NCBI GenBank assembly: GCA_945861785.1
Contig: CAMAWD010000028.1
Coordinates: forward strand, 1-64,000
Source: Rhodoferax sp. OV413
Lineage (GTDB): Bacteria; Pseudomonadota; Gammaproteobacteria; Burkholderiales; Burkholderiaceae_C
DNA: 64,000 nt
Direction of reading: 5' to 3'
The first letter of the stretch is position 1. Every line of letters begins with the position of its first letter. The notes under the pieces were generated by a model. The model had not been told where the DNA came from, made no database searches, and worked only from the letters and a program-made list of their open reading frames with translations. Below are positions 18,924 through 31,385 of this stretch, in pieces. The position numbers and the translations under genes are program-made.

Positions 18924-19155
18924 TATTTTCCCATTCGTCGGGCGTCAGCGTCTTCATGGAGAGCGCGTGCACCTCGTCGGTGTGCATTTTGGCGCCCAGC
19001 GTCGCGTAGACCATCTGGTGGCGCTGCACCGCCCGTTTGCCGCGGAAGGCGGATGACACGATGGTGGCATACCAATGGCGGCCATCACCTTCCATGGTGC
19101 AGTGCTCACAGGGCAACCCGGCGAGGATGATGTGCTTGAGTTCTTCGGCGGTCAT
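18916..19155 (-). CDS. BolA/IbaG family protein
   Basis: A 79-residue protein with the BolA fold: an N-terminal helix (MTAEELKHIILAGL), DGRHWYATIVSSAFRGK with the metal-ligand histidine, then RAVQRHQMVYATLGAKMHTDEVHALSMKT. BolA-type proteins bind [2Fe-2S] clusters with monothiol glutaredoxins. The short form and the position next to the mla genes fit IbaG (YrbA). It starts 15 bases after the ABC-2 permease gene. Confidence 0.9.
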   Translation of the reverse strand: MTAEELKHIILAGLPCEHCTMEGDGRHWYATIVSSAFRGKRAVQRHQMVYATLGAKMHTDEVHALSMKTLTPDEWENNE

Positions 19156-19170
19156 GGCAAGGGGTTTTGT

Positions 19171-19926
19171 TTAGCTTCGAATCTTGTAGCCGATCCGCAG
19201 CAGGTTCACGGCGACCGCACTGGACAGCAACAGGGCAGCGCCCAGAATACCCAGGCTCAGCCAGGGCGAAGCGTCGCTGACACCGAAAAAGCCGAAGCGG
19301 AAACCATCGATCATGTAGAAAAACGGATTGAAGTGGCTGAACTTTTGCCAGAAAGGTGGCAGTGAACTGATGGAATAGAACACCCCGCTCAGGAATGTCA
19401 TTGGCATGATGACGAAATTCTGGAACGCCGCCAGTTGGTCGAACTTTTCGGCCCACAGGCCGGCAATGAGGCCCAGGGTGCCCATCAGAGCCGCACCAAG
19501 GATGGCGAAAACGAGGATCCAGTGTGGCGCCACCAAACTCGGGAAAGCGAAGAACGAGGTCACTACCAGCACCCCGAAACCAACCACCATCCCGCGCACA
19601 ACCGAAGACGCCACGTAGGCGAAGAACCAGTTCCAGTGCGACAGCGGCGTGAGCAGCAAGAACACCAGATTGCCCATGATCTTGCTCTGTATCAGCGAGG
19701 AGGAACTGTTCGCGAATGCGTTCTGCAGCACACTCATCATCACCAGGCCGGGCACCAGGAAAGCGGTGTAGGAAATCGTGTCGTAGACCTTTACATGGGC
19801 CTCCAGCACGTGCCCGAAAATCAGCAGGTAGAGGATCGCCGTGAGCACCGGCGCAGCAACCGTCTGGAAACCCACCTTCCAGAAGCGCAGTATTTCCTTG
19901 TAGAACAGGGTTCGCCAGCCGGTCAT
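19171..19926 (-). CDS. ABC-2 type transporter permease (YadH-like)
   Basis: A 251-residue inner-membrane protein with six hydrophobic spans and the ABC-2 signature near the C-terminal end (FQNFVIMPMTFLSGVFYSIS, then FNPFFYMIDGFRFGFFG). It pairs with the ATPase gene upstream. The substrate is unknown; the same pair sits beside mla operons in many betaproteobacteria, suggesting an envelope lipid or polymer. The ATG at 19926 begins MTGWRTLFYKEIL. It is separated from the ATPase gene by a 65-bp sequence present twice in tandem, each copy holding its own ATG and TGA. Confidence 0.9.
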   Translation of the reverse strand: MTGWRTLFYKEILRFWKVGFQTVAAPVLTAILYLLIFGHVLEAHVKVYDTISYTAFLVPGLVMMSVLQNAFANSSSSLIQSKIMGNLVFLLLTPLSHWNWFFAYVASSVVRGMVVGFGVLVVTSFFAFPSLVAPHWILVFAILGAALMGTLGLIAGLWAEKFDQLAAFQNFVIMPMTFLSGVFYSISSLPPFWQKFSHFNPFFYMIDGFRFGFFGVSDASPWLSLGILGAALLLSSAVAVNLLRIGYKIRS

Positions 19927-20053
19927 CAGGCAAGCTCCGCTCTGCGAGCTGCGCTGCGAGCTTGCTTGGGGCGGCCCGGCGCTGCGCTCATCAGGCAAGC
20001 TCCGCTCTGCGAACTGCGGTGCGAGCTTGCTTGGGGCGGCCCGGCGCGGCGCT
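19924..20053. repeat. Two tandem copies of a 65-bp unit between ABC ATPase and permease genes
   Basis: Copies span 19924-19988 and 19989-20053 and differ at only a few bases. Each begins with CAT (ATG on the minus strand). On the coding strand each unit encodes a 21-residue frame (MSAAPGRPKQAR, then TAVRRAELA or SAARRAELA) closed by TGA that overlaps the next ATG as TGATG. The chain thus runs ATPase stop / ATG-miniORF-TGATG-miniORF-TGATG-permease. Each unit also contains an inverted repeat CAAGCTC/GAGCTTG. Confidence 0.92.
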
Positions 20054-20994
20054 CATAGAGCCACCCCCGCTACGGAATCGCGGTGCTTGGTCATGACGTC
20101 GAGAAAAACATCTTCCAGGTCGGCCTTGCGGATTTCGACGTCTTCCGCATGCAGGCCCGCCATGCGCACGGCAACCAGGTAGTTCTCGATCTCGAGTGCG
20201 TCATGCGCCGGAAACTGCACGATGCGTCCGGTGATGCGCGCCTTGGCTGCCAGTTCTGGCGGCAATTCCGCATCCAGCTTGAAACGCAGCACGTTGCTCG
20301 ACGCCGCCTTGAGCAATTCACTGGTTCGGTCCAGCGCCACAACCCGGCCTGACTTGAGCATCGCGATCCGACCACACAGGGCTTCGGCCTCTTCCAGATA
20401 ATGCGTGGTCAGCAGGACCGTGTTCCCCTGCTTGTTCAGCTTGGCGATGAAGTGCCACAAGGTCTGTCGCAGTTCCACGTCCACTCCGGCCGTAGGTTCG
20501 TCGAGCACGATCACCGGGGGTTTGTGCACCAGGGCCTGCGCCACCAGCATGCGCCGCTTCATTCCGCCCGACAACTGGCGCATGTTCGAACCGGCCTTGT
20601 CGGCCAGCCCCAGACTCTCCAGCAATTCGTCGATCCATGCGCCGTTGTTGCGCACGCCGAAATAACCGGACTGGAACAACAGTGCTTCGCGCACATTGAA
20701 AAATGGGTCGAAAACCAATTCCTGGGGCACCACACCGAGCTTGCGCCGTGCCTGCGCATAGTCGACCTGAACGTCACTGCCGAGCACCGTCACCCTGCCG
20801 CTGGTGGCCCGGGTCAGCCCGGCCAGGATACTGATCATGGTTGTCTTGCCAGCGCCATTGGGGCCAAGCAGGCCGAAAAACTCGCCCTGCTCGATGTCCA
20901 GGCTCACCCCATCGAGTGCCATGAACGCGTTGTGGGACGGGCCGCGGGGCGAGGGATAGGCTTTGGAAACCGACTGAAACGAGATGGCGGGCAT
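20053..20994 (-). CDS. ABC-2 type transporter ATPase (YadG-like)
   Basis: A 313-residue nucleotide-binding subunit. Walker A is GPNGAGKTT, the signature is LSGGMKRR, Walker B is VIVLDEPTAGVD, and the switch histidine is in LLTTHYLEEAE. The C-terminal 80 residues form the extra domain common in ABC-2 ATPases. It acts with the downstream permease. Its stop codon overlaps the first ATG of the tandem-repeat region. It begins 27 bases after mlaB. Confidence 0.92.
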   Translation of the reverse strand: MPAISFQSVSKAYPSPRGPSHNAFMALDGVSLDIEQGEFFGLLGPNGAGKTTMISILAGLTRATSGRVTVLGSDVQVDYAQARRKLGVVPQELVFDPFFNVREALLFQSGYFGVRNNGAWIDELLESLGLADKAGSNMRQLSGGMKRRMLVAQALVHKPPVIVLDEPTAGVDVELRQTLWHFIAKLNKQGNTVLLTTHYLEEAEALCGRIAMLKSGRVVALDRTSELLKAASSNVLRFKLDAELPPELAAKARITGRIVQFPAHDALEIENYLVAVRMAGLHAEDVEIRKADLEDVFLDVMTKHRDSVAGVAL

Positions 20995-21021
20995 GAGAGC
21001 CGCCGATTTTAGCCTTTCGAA

Positions 21022-21297
21022 TCAGGCGGCAGGCAGCAACTCGGCGATTCCATACAAGCCGGCGAGGTCGCGCAGGCGCTCGGGCATGGCCCGGATGGTG
21101 ATGTCCTTGCCAATTTGCTGAGCCTCGCGGCGGCATTCGAGCAGTACCGCCAGCGCAGACGAGTCGAAACGCCCAAGGGCCGTAGCGTCCACCACGACCG
21201 CCGGTCCGGGCTCGGCCTGCAGACCCTGCAACAGCATCTTCAGGCAGGTATTGGCCTGCGTGCGGGTCAGGTCGGCTGGCAGCACCAACACGGTCAA
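21022..21297 (-). CDS. mlaB: STAS-domain protein MlaB
   Basis: A 91-residue STAS domain (VVVDATALGRFDSSALAVLLEC holds the conserved D-S-S turn). MlaB binds the MlaF ATPase and is needed for activity of the MlaFEDB phospholipid transporter. The likely start is TTG at 21297, overlapping the mlaC stop as TTGA; a GTG two codons later is the alternative. There is no ATG near the N-terminus. It is the last mla gene of the operon. Confidence 0.87.
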   Translation of the reverse strand: MTVLVLPADLTRTQANTCLKMLLQGLQAEPGPAVVVDATALGRFDSSALAVLLECRREAQQIGKDITIRAMPERLRDLAGLYGIAELLPAA

Positions 21298-21932
21298 CCC
21301 TTCCTGGCGTTGCTCTTGTTGCGATCACCCAAAGTGCCGATCAGGCCGTCCAGGCCCTTGGCATTGATCTCCGGGGCGAACTGGCTGCGGTAGGTTTCCA
21401 CCAGCCACACACCCAGCACATTGAGGTTGAAGATCTGCCAGCCATTGCCCTGCCCGGGTGTCTTCTCGAGCCGGTAATCGAGCTGAATCGGGTCACCACG
21501 GCCCTTGACTTCTGTGCGCACCACGACCTCTTTGTCTTCGGCTGCGGCACGCAGTGGCTTGACCACGATGGTCTGGTCACTGACCTGGGACAAAGCACCG
21601 GCATAGGTCCGCACCAGCAAGGTCTTGAACTCCTCCTGCAGGCGCTTTTGCTGTTCCGGCGTGGCCTGGCGCCATGCGGGCCCGACGGCCGAAGCTGTCA
21701 TGCGCTGAAAGTTGACGTTGGGCATGATCTTTTGATCGACCAGCGCCACGATACGCGACACATCGCCATTCTGGATGGTCTTGTCCGCCTTGATGCTGTC
21801 GAGGACATCGGTGGACAAACGCTTGATCAGCGCGTCGGGCAATTCGTCTGCGGCCAGCGCGGGCACCGCAAACAGCCAACCGCCGCTGCCAATCAGGATT
21901 GCGAGGAACAAGTTCAAACTGCGACGTTGCAT
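21294..21932 (-). CDS. mlaC: Periplasmic phospholipid-binding protein MlaC
   Basis: A 212-residue protein with a signal peptide (MQRRSLNLFLAILIGSGGWL, ending ALAA) and the MlaC/Ttg2D fold: IVALVDQKIMPNVNFQRMT, FKTLLVRTYAGALSQ and GWQIFNLNVLGVWLVETYRS. It shuttles phospholipid between the outer-membrane MlaA and the inner-membrane MlaFEDB complex. It lies about 96 bases downstream of mlaA; that gap shows no obvious gene or terminator. Confidence 0.93.
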   Translation of the reverse strand: MQRRSLNLFLAILIGSGGWLFAVPALAADELPDALIKRLSTDVLDSIKADKTIQNGDVSRIVALVDQKIMPNVNFQRMTASAVGPAWRQATPEQQKRLQEEFKTLLVRTYAGALSQVSDQTIVVKPLRAAAEDKEVVVRTEVKGRGDPIQLDYRLEKTPGQGNGWQIFNLNVLGVWLVETYRSQFAPEINAKGLDGLIGTLGDRNKSNARKG

Positions 21933-22028
21933 GTCAGGTCTTTCGAATGGGAATCAGGGTATGCGCCTTCCGTAACGCATGGGTGCCCTGTCACGCCGAC
22001 CGGCGGCGGGCCGAAGTCATTGGTTTCC

Positions 22029-22778
22029 CTAACGAACCGGTGGCTTGGAGTCGGGCGCTTCATCGGGAGGGTTGCCATCGTAGACGGTATACCGGCGCCG
22101 CTGGAGGAATGCGTCGCGCGTGAACGTGTATTTGTCCAGCGCTACTTCGTCCAAGGCCTCACCAGCGCGCAGCAGGCCCGCCCGCGTGTCGAGCAGGTCG
22201 ATCAACTTGATGGAGTTGCGGGTAGGTGCGTGGTCCAGATTGCCGACGATGTCGCCTGCCCTGTCGACTGGAATTGCAAAGGCGTCCCGAACTGTGTACG
22301 GACCCAGGAAAGGCAGCACCAGGTAGGGGCCGCTCGGCACGCCCCAATGGCCCAAAGTCTGGCCAAAATCTTCGCGCTGTCGCTCGAGACCCGCTTCACT
22401 GGCGACGTCGAAGATGCCACCCAGGCCAAAAACGGTGTTCACGTTGACCCGCATGAAGTTGTTCACAGCCGCCTTGGGTTTGAACTGCAGCGCGCTGTTC
22501 ACGAACGACCACACGTCATCCAGGTTGCCCAGAAAGTTCGCGACACCGGCTCGGAACAGGGTCGGTGTCAATTCGCGGTACACGGTGGCGGCGGGCTTGA
22601 AGACGGCCCTGTCAACGCCATCGTTGAACTCGAACACACCGCGGTTGAACGATTCAAAGGGGTCGCGCGGATTGCCATCCGGCCGGGTGGCGCATCCTGT
22701 TCCGGCCATGACAAACGCGACCACCACGACAACTCGCCATGCCAACCGCTCCCGGCCGGGACTGCAGAATTTCGTCAT
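22029..22778 (-). CDS. mlaA: Outer-membrane lipoprotein MlaA (VacJ)
   Basis: A 249-residue protein of the VacJ family: DPFESFNRGVFEFNDGVDR, GVANFLGNLDDVWSFVNSAL, NTVFGLGGIFDVASE, GHWGVPSGPYLVLPFLGPYT and RDAFAIPVD. It extracts misplaced phospholipid from the outer leaflet. The N-terminus is Arg-rich then hydrophobic (VVVVVAFVMAGTGCAT); the Cys follows GTG, not the usual LAG/LAA, a weak lipobox. In this operon mlaA lies between mlaD and mlaC, unlike E. coli where it is elsewhere. ATGA overlaps the mlaD stop. Confidence 0.93.
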   Translation of the reverse strand: MTKFCSPGRERLAWRVVVVVAFVMAGTGCATRPDGNPRDPFESFNRGVFEFNDGVDRAVFKPAATVYRELTPTLFRAGVANFLGNLDDVWSFVNSALQFKPKAAVNNFMRVNVNTVFGLGGIFDVASEAGLERQREDFGQTLGHWGVPSGPYLVLPFLGPYTVRDAFAIPVDRAGDIVGNLDHAPTRNSIKLIDLLDTRAGLLRAGEALDEVALDKYTFTRDAFLQRRRYTVYDGNPPDEAPDSKPPVR

Positions 22779-23263
22779 TTTTTGTCCTTGTTTCCCTGCG
22801 GTGCACTTCCGTCAGCGGCCTTGCTGTACAAGAACTGGCTGATGAGGTTCTCCAGCACGACGGCCGATTGCGTGCCCGAAATGGTATCACCAGCAGCCAG
22901 GTTCTTGGCATCCGCGCCCGCCTCCAAGCCCAGATATTGCTCGCCGAGCAACCCGCTGGTGAGAATTTTGAGCGAACTGTCCTTGGGGAACACATAACGG
23001 CTTTCCAAAGCAATAGCCACTCGGGCCTGAAAAGTCTTGTCATCGAAAGTGATCGATTCGACCCGCCCCACCAGCACTCCGGCGCTGCGCACGGCCGCCT
23101 TGTTCTTGAGGCCACCCACGTTGTCGAACTTGGCGTCGATCCTGTAGGTCTTCTGGAAATTGAGGCTCAGCAGGTTGGCCGCCTGCAGCGCCAGAAACAG
23201 CACCGCTGCGAGGCCCACCAGTACAAACAAGCCCACCCATACATCGGTCTTTGATTTTTGCAT
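22775..23263 (-). CDS. mlaD: Phospholipid transport MCE protein MlaD
   Basis: A 162-residue single-pass protein. One N-terminal membrane helix (VWVGLFVLVGLAAVLFLAL) is followed by one MCE domain (FDNVGGLKNKAAVRSAGVLVGRV to SGLLGEQYLGLEAG). MlaD hexamers form the periplasmic ring of the MlaFEDB complex. It lies 15 bases after mlaE and overlaps mlaA by 4 bases. Confidence 0.94.
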   Translation of the reverse strand: MQKSKTDVWVGLFVLVGLAAVLFLALQAANLLSLNFQKTYRIDAKFDNVGGLKNKAAVRSAGVLVGRVESITFDDKTFQARVAIALESRYVFPKDSSLKILTSGLLGEQYLGLEAGADAKNLAAGDTISGTQSAVVLENLISQFLYSKAADGSAPQGNKDKK

Positions 23264-23278
23264 TCCGTCCTCCTGCCT

Positions 23279-24061
23279 TCACAAACTGAACATCATGGCC
23301 GTCAGGATGAAATCCAGGCCCAGCACCGACAGGGATGCGACCACCACGGTACGCGTGGTCGCTTTCGAAACCCCCTCCGGTGTGGCCTGCGCCTCATACC
23401 CTTGCAGCAGGGCGATGAAAGTCACCGTGGTGCCGAAAACCAGGCTCTTGATCAGGCCGTTTCCGACATCCCGCCAAACATCCACACCACCCTGGATCTG
23501 GCTCCAGAACGAGCCGGCATCGACACCGATCAGCAGCACCCCGACCACCCACCCGCCGATGATCCCCATGGCGCTGAACACCGCCGCCAGCATAGGCATG
23601 ACGATCACGCCGGCCCAGAAACGCGGCGCGAGGATGCGCTGCACCGGATCGACCGCCATCATCTCCAACACGCTGATCTGCTCGCCTGCCTTCATGAGGC
23701 CGATCTCGGCGGTGAGAGAGGTGCCCGCACGGCCGGCGAAAAGCAGGGCTGTCACCACCGGGCCCAATTCGCGCACCAGCGTCAGTGTGACGAGCAAGCC
23801 CAGGGCCTCGGCAGAGCCATAACGTTGCAATGTGTAATAACCTTGCAACCCGAATACAAATCCCACGAAAAGGCCGGACACCGCGATGATGGCCAGGGAG
23901 TAGTTGCCCAGGAAATGCATCTGGTCGCGAACCAGGCTGAACCGGCGCAACGTGGGCACCACAAGCGCGAGCAGCCGCACGAACAATCGCGCGCCTTGTC
24001 CGATCTGCGCCAGCCAGGTGCGCGTTCTGAGGCCGATATCAGAAGGACGGTACCAGCTCAC
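23279..24061 (-). CDS. mlaE: Phospholipid transport permease MlaE
   Basis: A 260-residue permease with five to six hydrophobic spans. Family markers are LVRELGPVVTALLFAGRAGTS, GLMKAGEQISVLEMMAVDP and the C-terminal GYEAQATPEGVSKATTRTVV. The start is GTG at 24061, reading SWYRPSDIGLRTR, which matches the family; the longer open frame runs back into mlaF. It lies 25 bases after mlaF. Confidence 0.93.
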   Translation of the reverse strand: MSWYRPSDIGLRTRTWLAQIGQGARLFVRLLALVVPTLRRFSLVRDQMHFLGNYSLAIIAVSGLFVGFVFGLQGYYTLQRYGSAEALGLLVTLTLVRELGPVVTALLFAGRAGTSLTAEIGLMKAGEQISVLEMMAVDPVQRILAPRFWAGVIVMPMLAAVFSAMGIIGGWVVGVLLIGVDAGSFWSQIQGGVDVWRDVGNGLIKSLVFGTTVTFIALLQGYEAQATPEGVSKATTRTVVVASLSVLGLDFILTAMMFSL

Positions 24062-24086
24062 AGCAATGTCCCCCTGTTGGTGCTGG

Positions 24087-24950
24087 TCATGCGCGCCCCC
24101 ACCATGCCGCCTGGCGAGCAGCAGTCGGCGCGGATCCGCTGAAATCGTCGTTGATCGAAGGTCCCGGGTAGTGAAACCGCACCGGACCGTCCGGATCCGC
24201 ATTCACGTACTGCGCCACAAGCGGATCGGTGCTCCGGCGGACATGCTCCGGCGTGCCTTCGGTGGCCACCCGGCCGTTGGCCAGGATCACCACGTGGTCG
24301 GCGATCGCGAAGGTCTGCTCAAGTTCATGCGACACGAACACGCTGGTCAACCCCATCGAGTCGTTCAAGTCGCGGATCAGGCGCGCCGCAGTGCCAAGCG
24401 AAATCGGGTCGAGGCCGGAAAAGGGTTCGTCGTACAGGATGAGTTCCGGGTCGAGGGCGATCGCGCGGGCCAGCGCTACACGCCTGGCCATGCCCCCGGA
24501 CACTTCGCTGGGCATCAGGTCGAACGCACCACGCAACCCGACCGCATTGAGTTTCATGAGGACAATGTCACGGATCAATTTGTCGGGCAGGTTGGAATGT
24601 TCGCGCAAGGGGAAGGCTACATTTTCGAACACACTCAGGTCGGGGAACAACGCGCCGAACTGGAACAACATGCCCATGCGCCGCCGCGCGGCGTACAGTT
24701 CGGTCTGGTTCATCGTGCCGACATCTTCAAAACCGTCACTGCCATACAAGCGCAACTCGCCCTTTTGCGCACGGTTCTGTCCGCCGATCAGCCGAAGGAT
24801 GGTTGTCTTGCCACCGCCGGAAGCACCCATCAGGGCCGTCACCTTGCCCCTGGGAATGGTAAGCGAAACCGCGTCCAGAATGACGCGTTCGTTGTAACCA
24901 AAGCTGAGGTTGCGCAGTTCTACGAGGGCAGTGGAAGGGGAGTCCGGCAT
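24087..24950 (-). CDS. mlaF: Phospholipid transport ATPase MlaF
   Basis: A 287-residue ABC ATPase energising the Mla system. Walker A is GASGGGKTT, the signature VSGGMARR, Walker B LILYDEPFSGLDP and the H-loop FVSHELEQ. MlaF-specific GMLFQFGALFPDLSVFENVAFPLRE follows the Q-loop. The C-terminus is extended by a Pro/Ala-rich tail. The ATG at 24950 is preferred over an in-frame GTG 7 codons upstream. A hairpin ends only a few bases before the ATG. Confidence 0.93.
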   Translation of the reverse strand: MPDSPSTALVELRNLSFGYNERVILDAVSLTIPRGKVTALMGASGGGKTTILRLIGGQNRAQKGELRLYGSDGFEDVGTMNQTELYAARRRMGMLFQFGALFPDLSVFENVAFPLREHSNLPDKLIRDIVLMKLNAVGLRGAFDLMPSEVSGGMARRVALARAIALDPELILYDEPFSGLDPISLGTAARLIRDLNDSMGLTSVFVSHELEQTFAIADHVVILANGRVATEGTPEHVRRSTDPLVAQYVNADPDGPVRFHYPGPSINDDFSGSAPTAARQAAWWGRA

Positions 24951-24982
24951 GAAAGAACAAACGCCGGGCACTTACCGGCGTT
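24951..24982 (-). terminator. Hairpin with T-rich tail between gltD and mlaF
   Basis: On the minus strand ACGCCGG (24981-24975) pairs with CCGGCGT (24967-24961) around a 7-base loop, followed by TTGTTCTTTC. This is a plausible end for the gltBD transcript, but it touches the mlaF start codon. A TATCAT sequence just upstream (24991-24986) could start a mlaF transcript inside the hairpin. Confidence 0.6.
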
Positions 24983-25014
24983 GGCATGATACGGGATTAT
25001 CCCCAAGCGATGGT

Positions 25015-26481
25015 TCACCGCGGCAGATCGCTGAACCCCATGAGGAACTCGTCCACCGCGCGCGCCGCCTGACGCCCTTCGCGAATGGCCCACACCACCA
25101 GGCTCTGGCCACGACGCATATCCCCTGCGGCAAACACCTTGGGTTGGTTGGTCAGATAACTCCCGCTGCCCTCCGTACCAGCCCGGGCGTTGCCGCGGTT
25201 GTCTCTCGCCACACCGAACGCGTCGAGCACGGACGCCACCGGCGAAACAAAACCCATCGCCAACAACACCATGTCCGCCGGCAAGGTCTGCTCCGAGCCT
25301 GCAACCTCGACCGTTTTGCCGTTCCTCCACTCGACGCGCACGGTCTTCAGACCGGTGAGGCGCCCCTTCTCGCCGATGAACTCCTTGGTGGAAATAGCGA
25401 ATTCGCGCTCACAGCCTTCTTCGTGGCTCGAACTGGTTCGCAGCTTGATCGGCCAATAGGGCCAGGTCATGGGCCGGTTCTCCTCCACCGGGGGTTGCGG
25501 CATGACTTCAAACTGCGTCACACTGGCCGCACCATGGCGGTTGCTGGTACCCACGCAGTCGCTGCCGGTGTCGCCGCCACCAATCACGATCACATGCTTG
25601 CCGTCGGCGCGCAACTGGTCTTTCAAGCTGTCGCCTGCATTCACCTTGTTCTGCTGCGGCAGGAACTCCATGGCGAAATAGACACCCTGCAACTCACGGC
25701 CGGGCACCGGCAGGTCGCGCGATTGCTCGGCGCCGCCGCTCAGCAGCACAGCATCGAATTCCGCCTGCAGCCATGCTGGCGTCACTGTTTCCTTGGCCCA
25801 GTTCGTGACCTTCAAATCCTTGGGTATCTCGCCCACCAGCACGCCAGTACGAAACACCACACCTTCGGCCTGCATCTGCGCTACACGCCGGTCGATGTGC
25901 GACTTTTCCATCTTGAAGTCGGGAATGCCGTAACGCAGCAAACCGCCAACACGGTCGTTCTTCTCGAAAACAGTCACGGCATGCCCCACCCGGGCGAGTT
26001 GCTGGGCGGCTGCCAGGCCTGCAGGCCCCGAGCCAACCACAGCAACCGCCTTGCCTGTCTTGTGCCGCACCACGTGGGGCTTGACCCAGCCCTCAGCCCA
26101 TGCGCGGTCGATGATTGCGTGTTCAATCGACTTGATACCCACAGCTTCGTCGTTCACGTTGAGTGTGCACGCGGCTTCACATGGCGCCGGGCAGATCCGC
26201 CCGGTGAACTCCGGAAAGTTGTTGGTGCTGTGCAGCACTGAAATCGCGTTGCGCCAGTCACCCTGGTAGACCAGCTCGTTGAAGTCCGGAATGATGTTGT
26301 TCACCGGACAGCCGCTGTTGCAAAACGGCGTGCCGCAATCCATGCAGCGCGCGCTCTGGACCTTGGCCTTTTCGTCGTCCAGCGTGAGCACGAACTCCTT
26401 GTGGTTCTTCAGCCGCTCCGGCACCGGGCGATAACCCTCCTCCTGCCGCTCGTATTCCATGAATCCCGTGACTTTTCCCAT
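25015..26481 (-). CDS. gltD: Glutamate synthase [NADPH], small (beta) subunit
   Basis: A 488-residue flavoprotein that passes electrons from NADPH to the large subunit. The N-terminal ferredoxin-like part has [19 protein letters not shown] and [12 protein letters not shown], the Cys clusters for [4Fe-4S] binding. The FAD site is [18 protein letters not shown] and the NADPH site [20 protein letters not shown]. The C-terminal FAD-contact segment is [19 protein letters not shown]. It follows gltB by 36 bases. Confidence 0.96.
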   Translation of the reverse strand: MGKVTGFMEYERQEEGYRPVPERLKNHKEFVLTLDDEKAKVQSARCMDCGTPFCNSGCPVNNIIPDFNELVYQGDWRNAISVLHSTNNFPEFTGRICPAPCEAACTLNVNDEAVGIKSIEHAIIDRAWAEGWVKPHVVRHKTGKAVAVVGSGPAGLAAAQQLARVGHAVTVFEKNDRVGGLLRYGIPDFKMEKSHIDRRVAQMQAEGVVFRTGVLVGEIPKDLKVTNWAKETVTPAWLQAEFDAVLLSGGAEQSRDLPVPGRELQGVYFAMEFLPQQNKVNAGDSLKDQLRADGKHVIVIGGGDTGSDCVGTSNRHGAASVTQFEVMPQPPVEENRPMTWPYWPIKLRTSSSHEEGCEREFAISTKEFIGEKGRLTGLKTVRVEWRNGKTVEVAGSEQTLPADMVLLAMGFVSPVASVLDAFGVARDNRGNARAGTEGSGSYLTNQPKVFAAGDMRRGQSLVVWAIREGRQAARAVDEFLMGFSDLPR

Positions 26482-26517
26482 TTTTCAGTCCTCTGATGCT
26501 CGTAAGGTAGGTGCAGG

Positions 26518-31281
<4,764 letters not shown>

Positions 31282-31346
31282 TGCATTTCCTTGTAAGTTG
31301 ACGCTGCGGCCAACCCTTGGTACACGCGGGCGCCGCAAAAAAGGCC

Positions 31347-31375
31347 AGTGTACTGCGCTGCAACATGAATGCCAA
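31347..31375 (-). promoter_or_regulatory. Sigma-70-type promoter for gltBD
   Basis: On the minus strand TTGGCA (31375-31370), a 17-base spacer, then TACACT (31352-31347). The predicted transcript start is near 31340, leaving about 60 bases of leader before the gltB ATG. The end of the RAYT unit lies about 10 bases upstream of the -35 box. Confidence 0.6.
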
Positions 31376-31385
31376 CCGAAACAAA

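Noticed and set aside
24910-26241. 443-codon plus-strand frame over gltD and the mlaF start
   Set aside because: It is antisense to gltD, which has all cofactor motifs.
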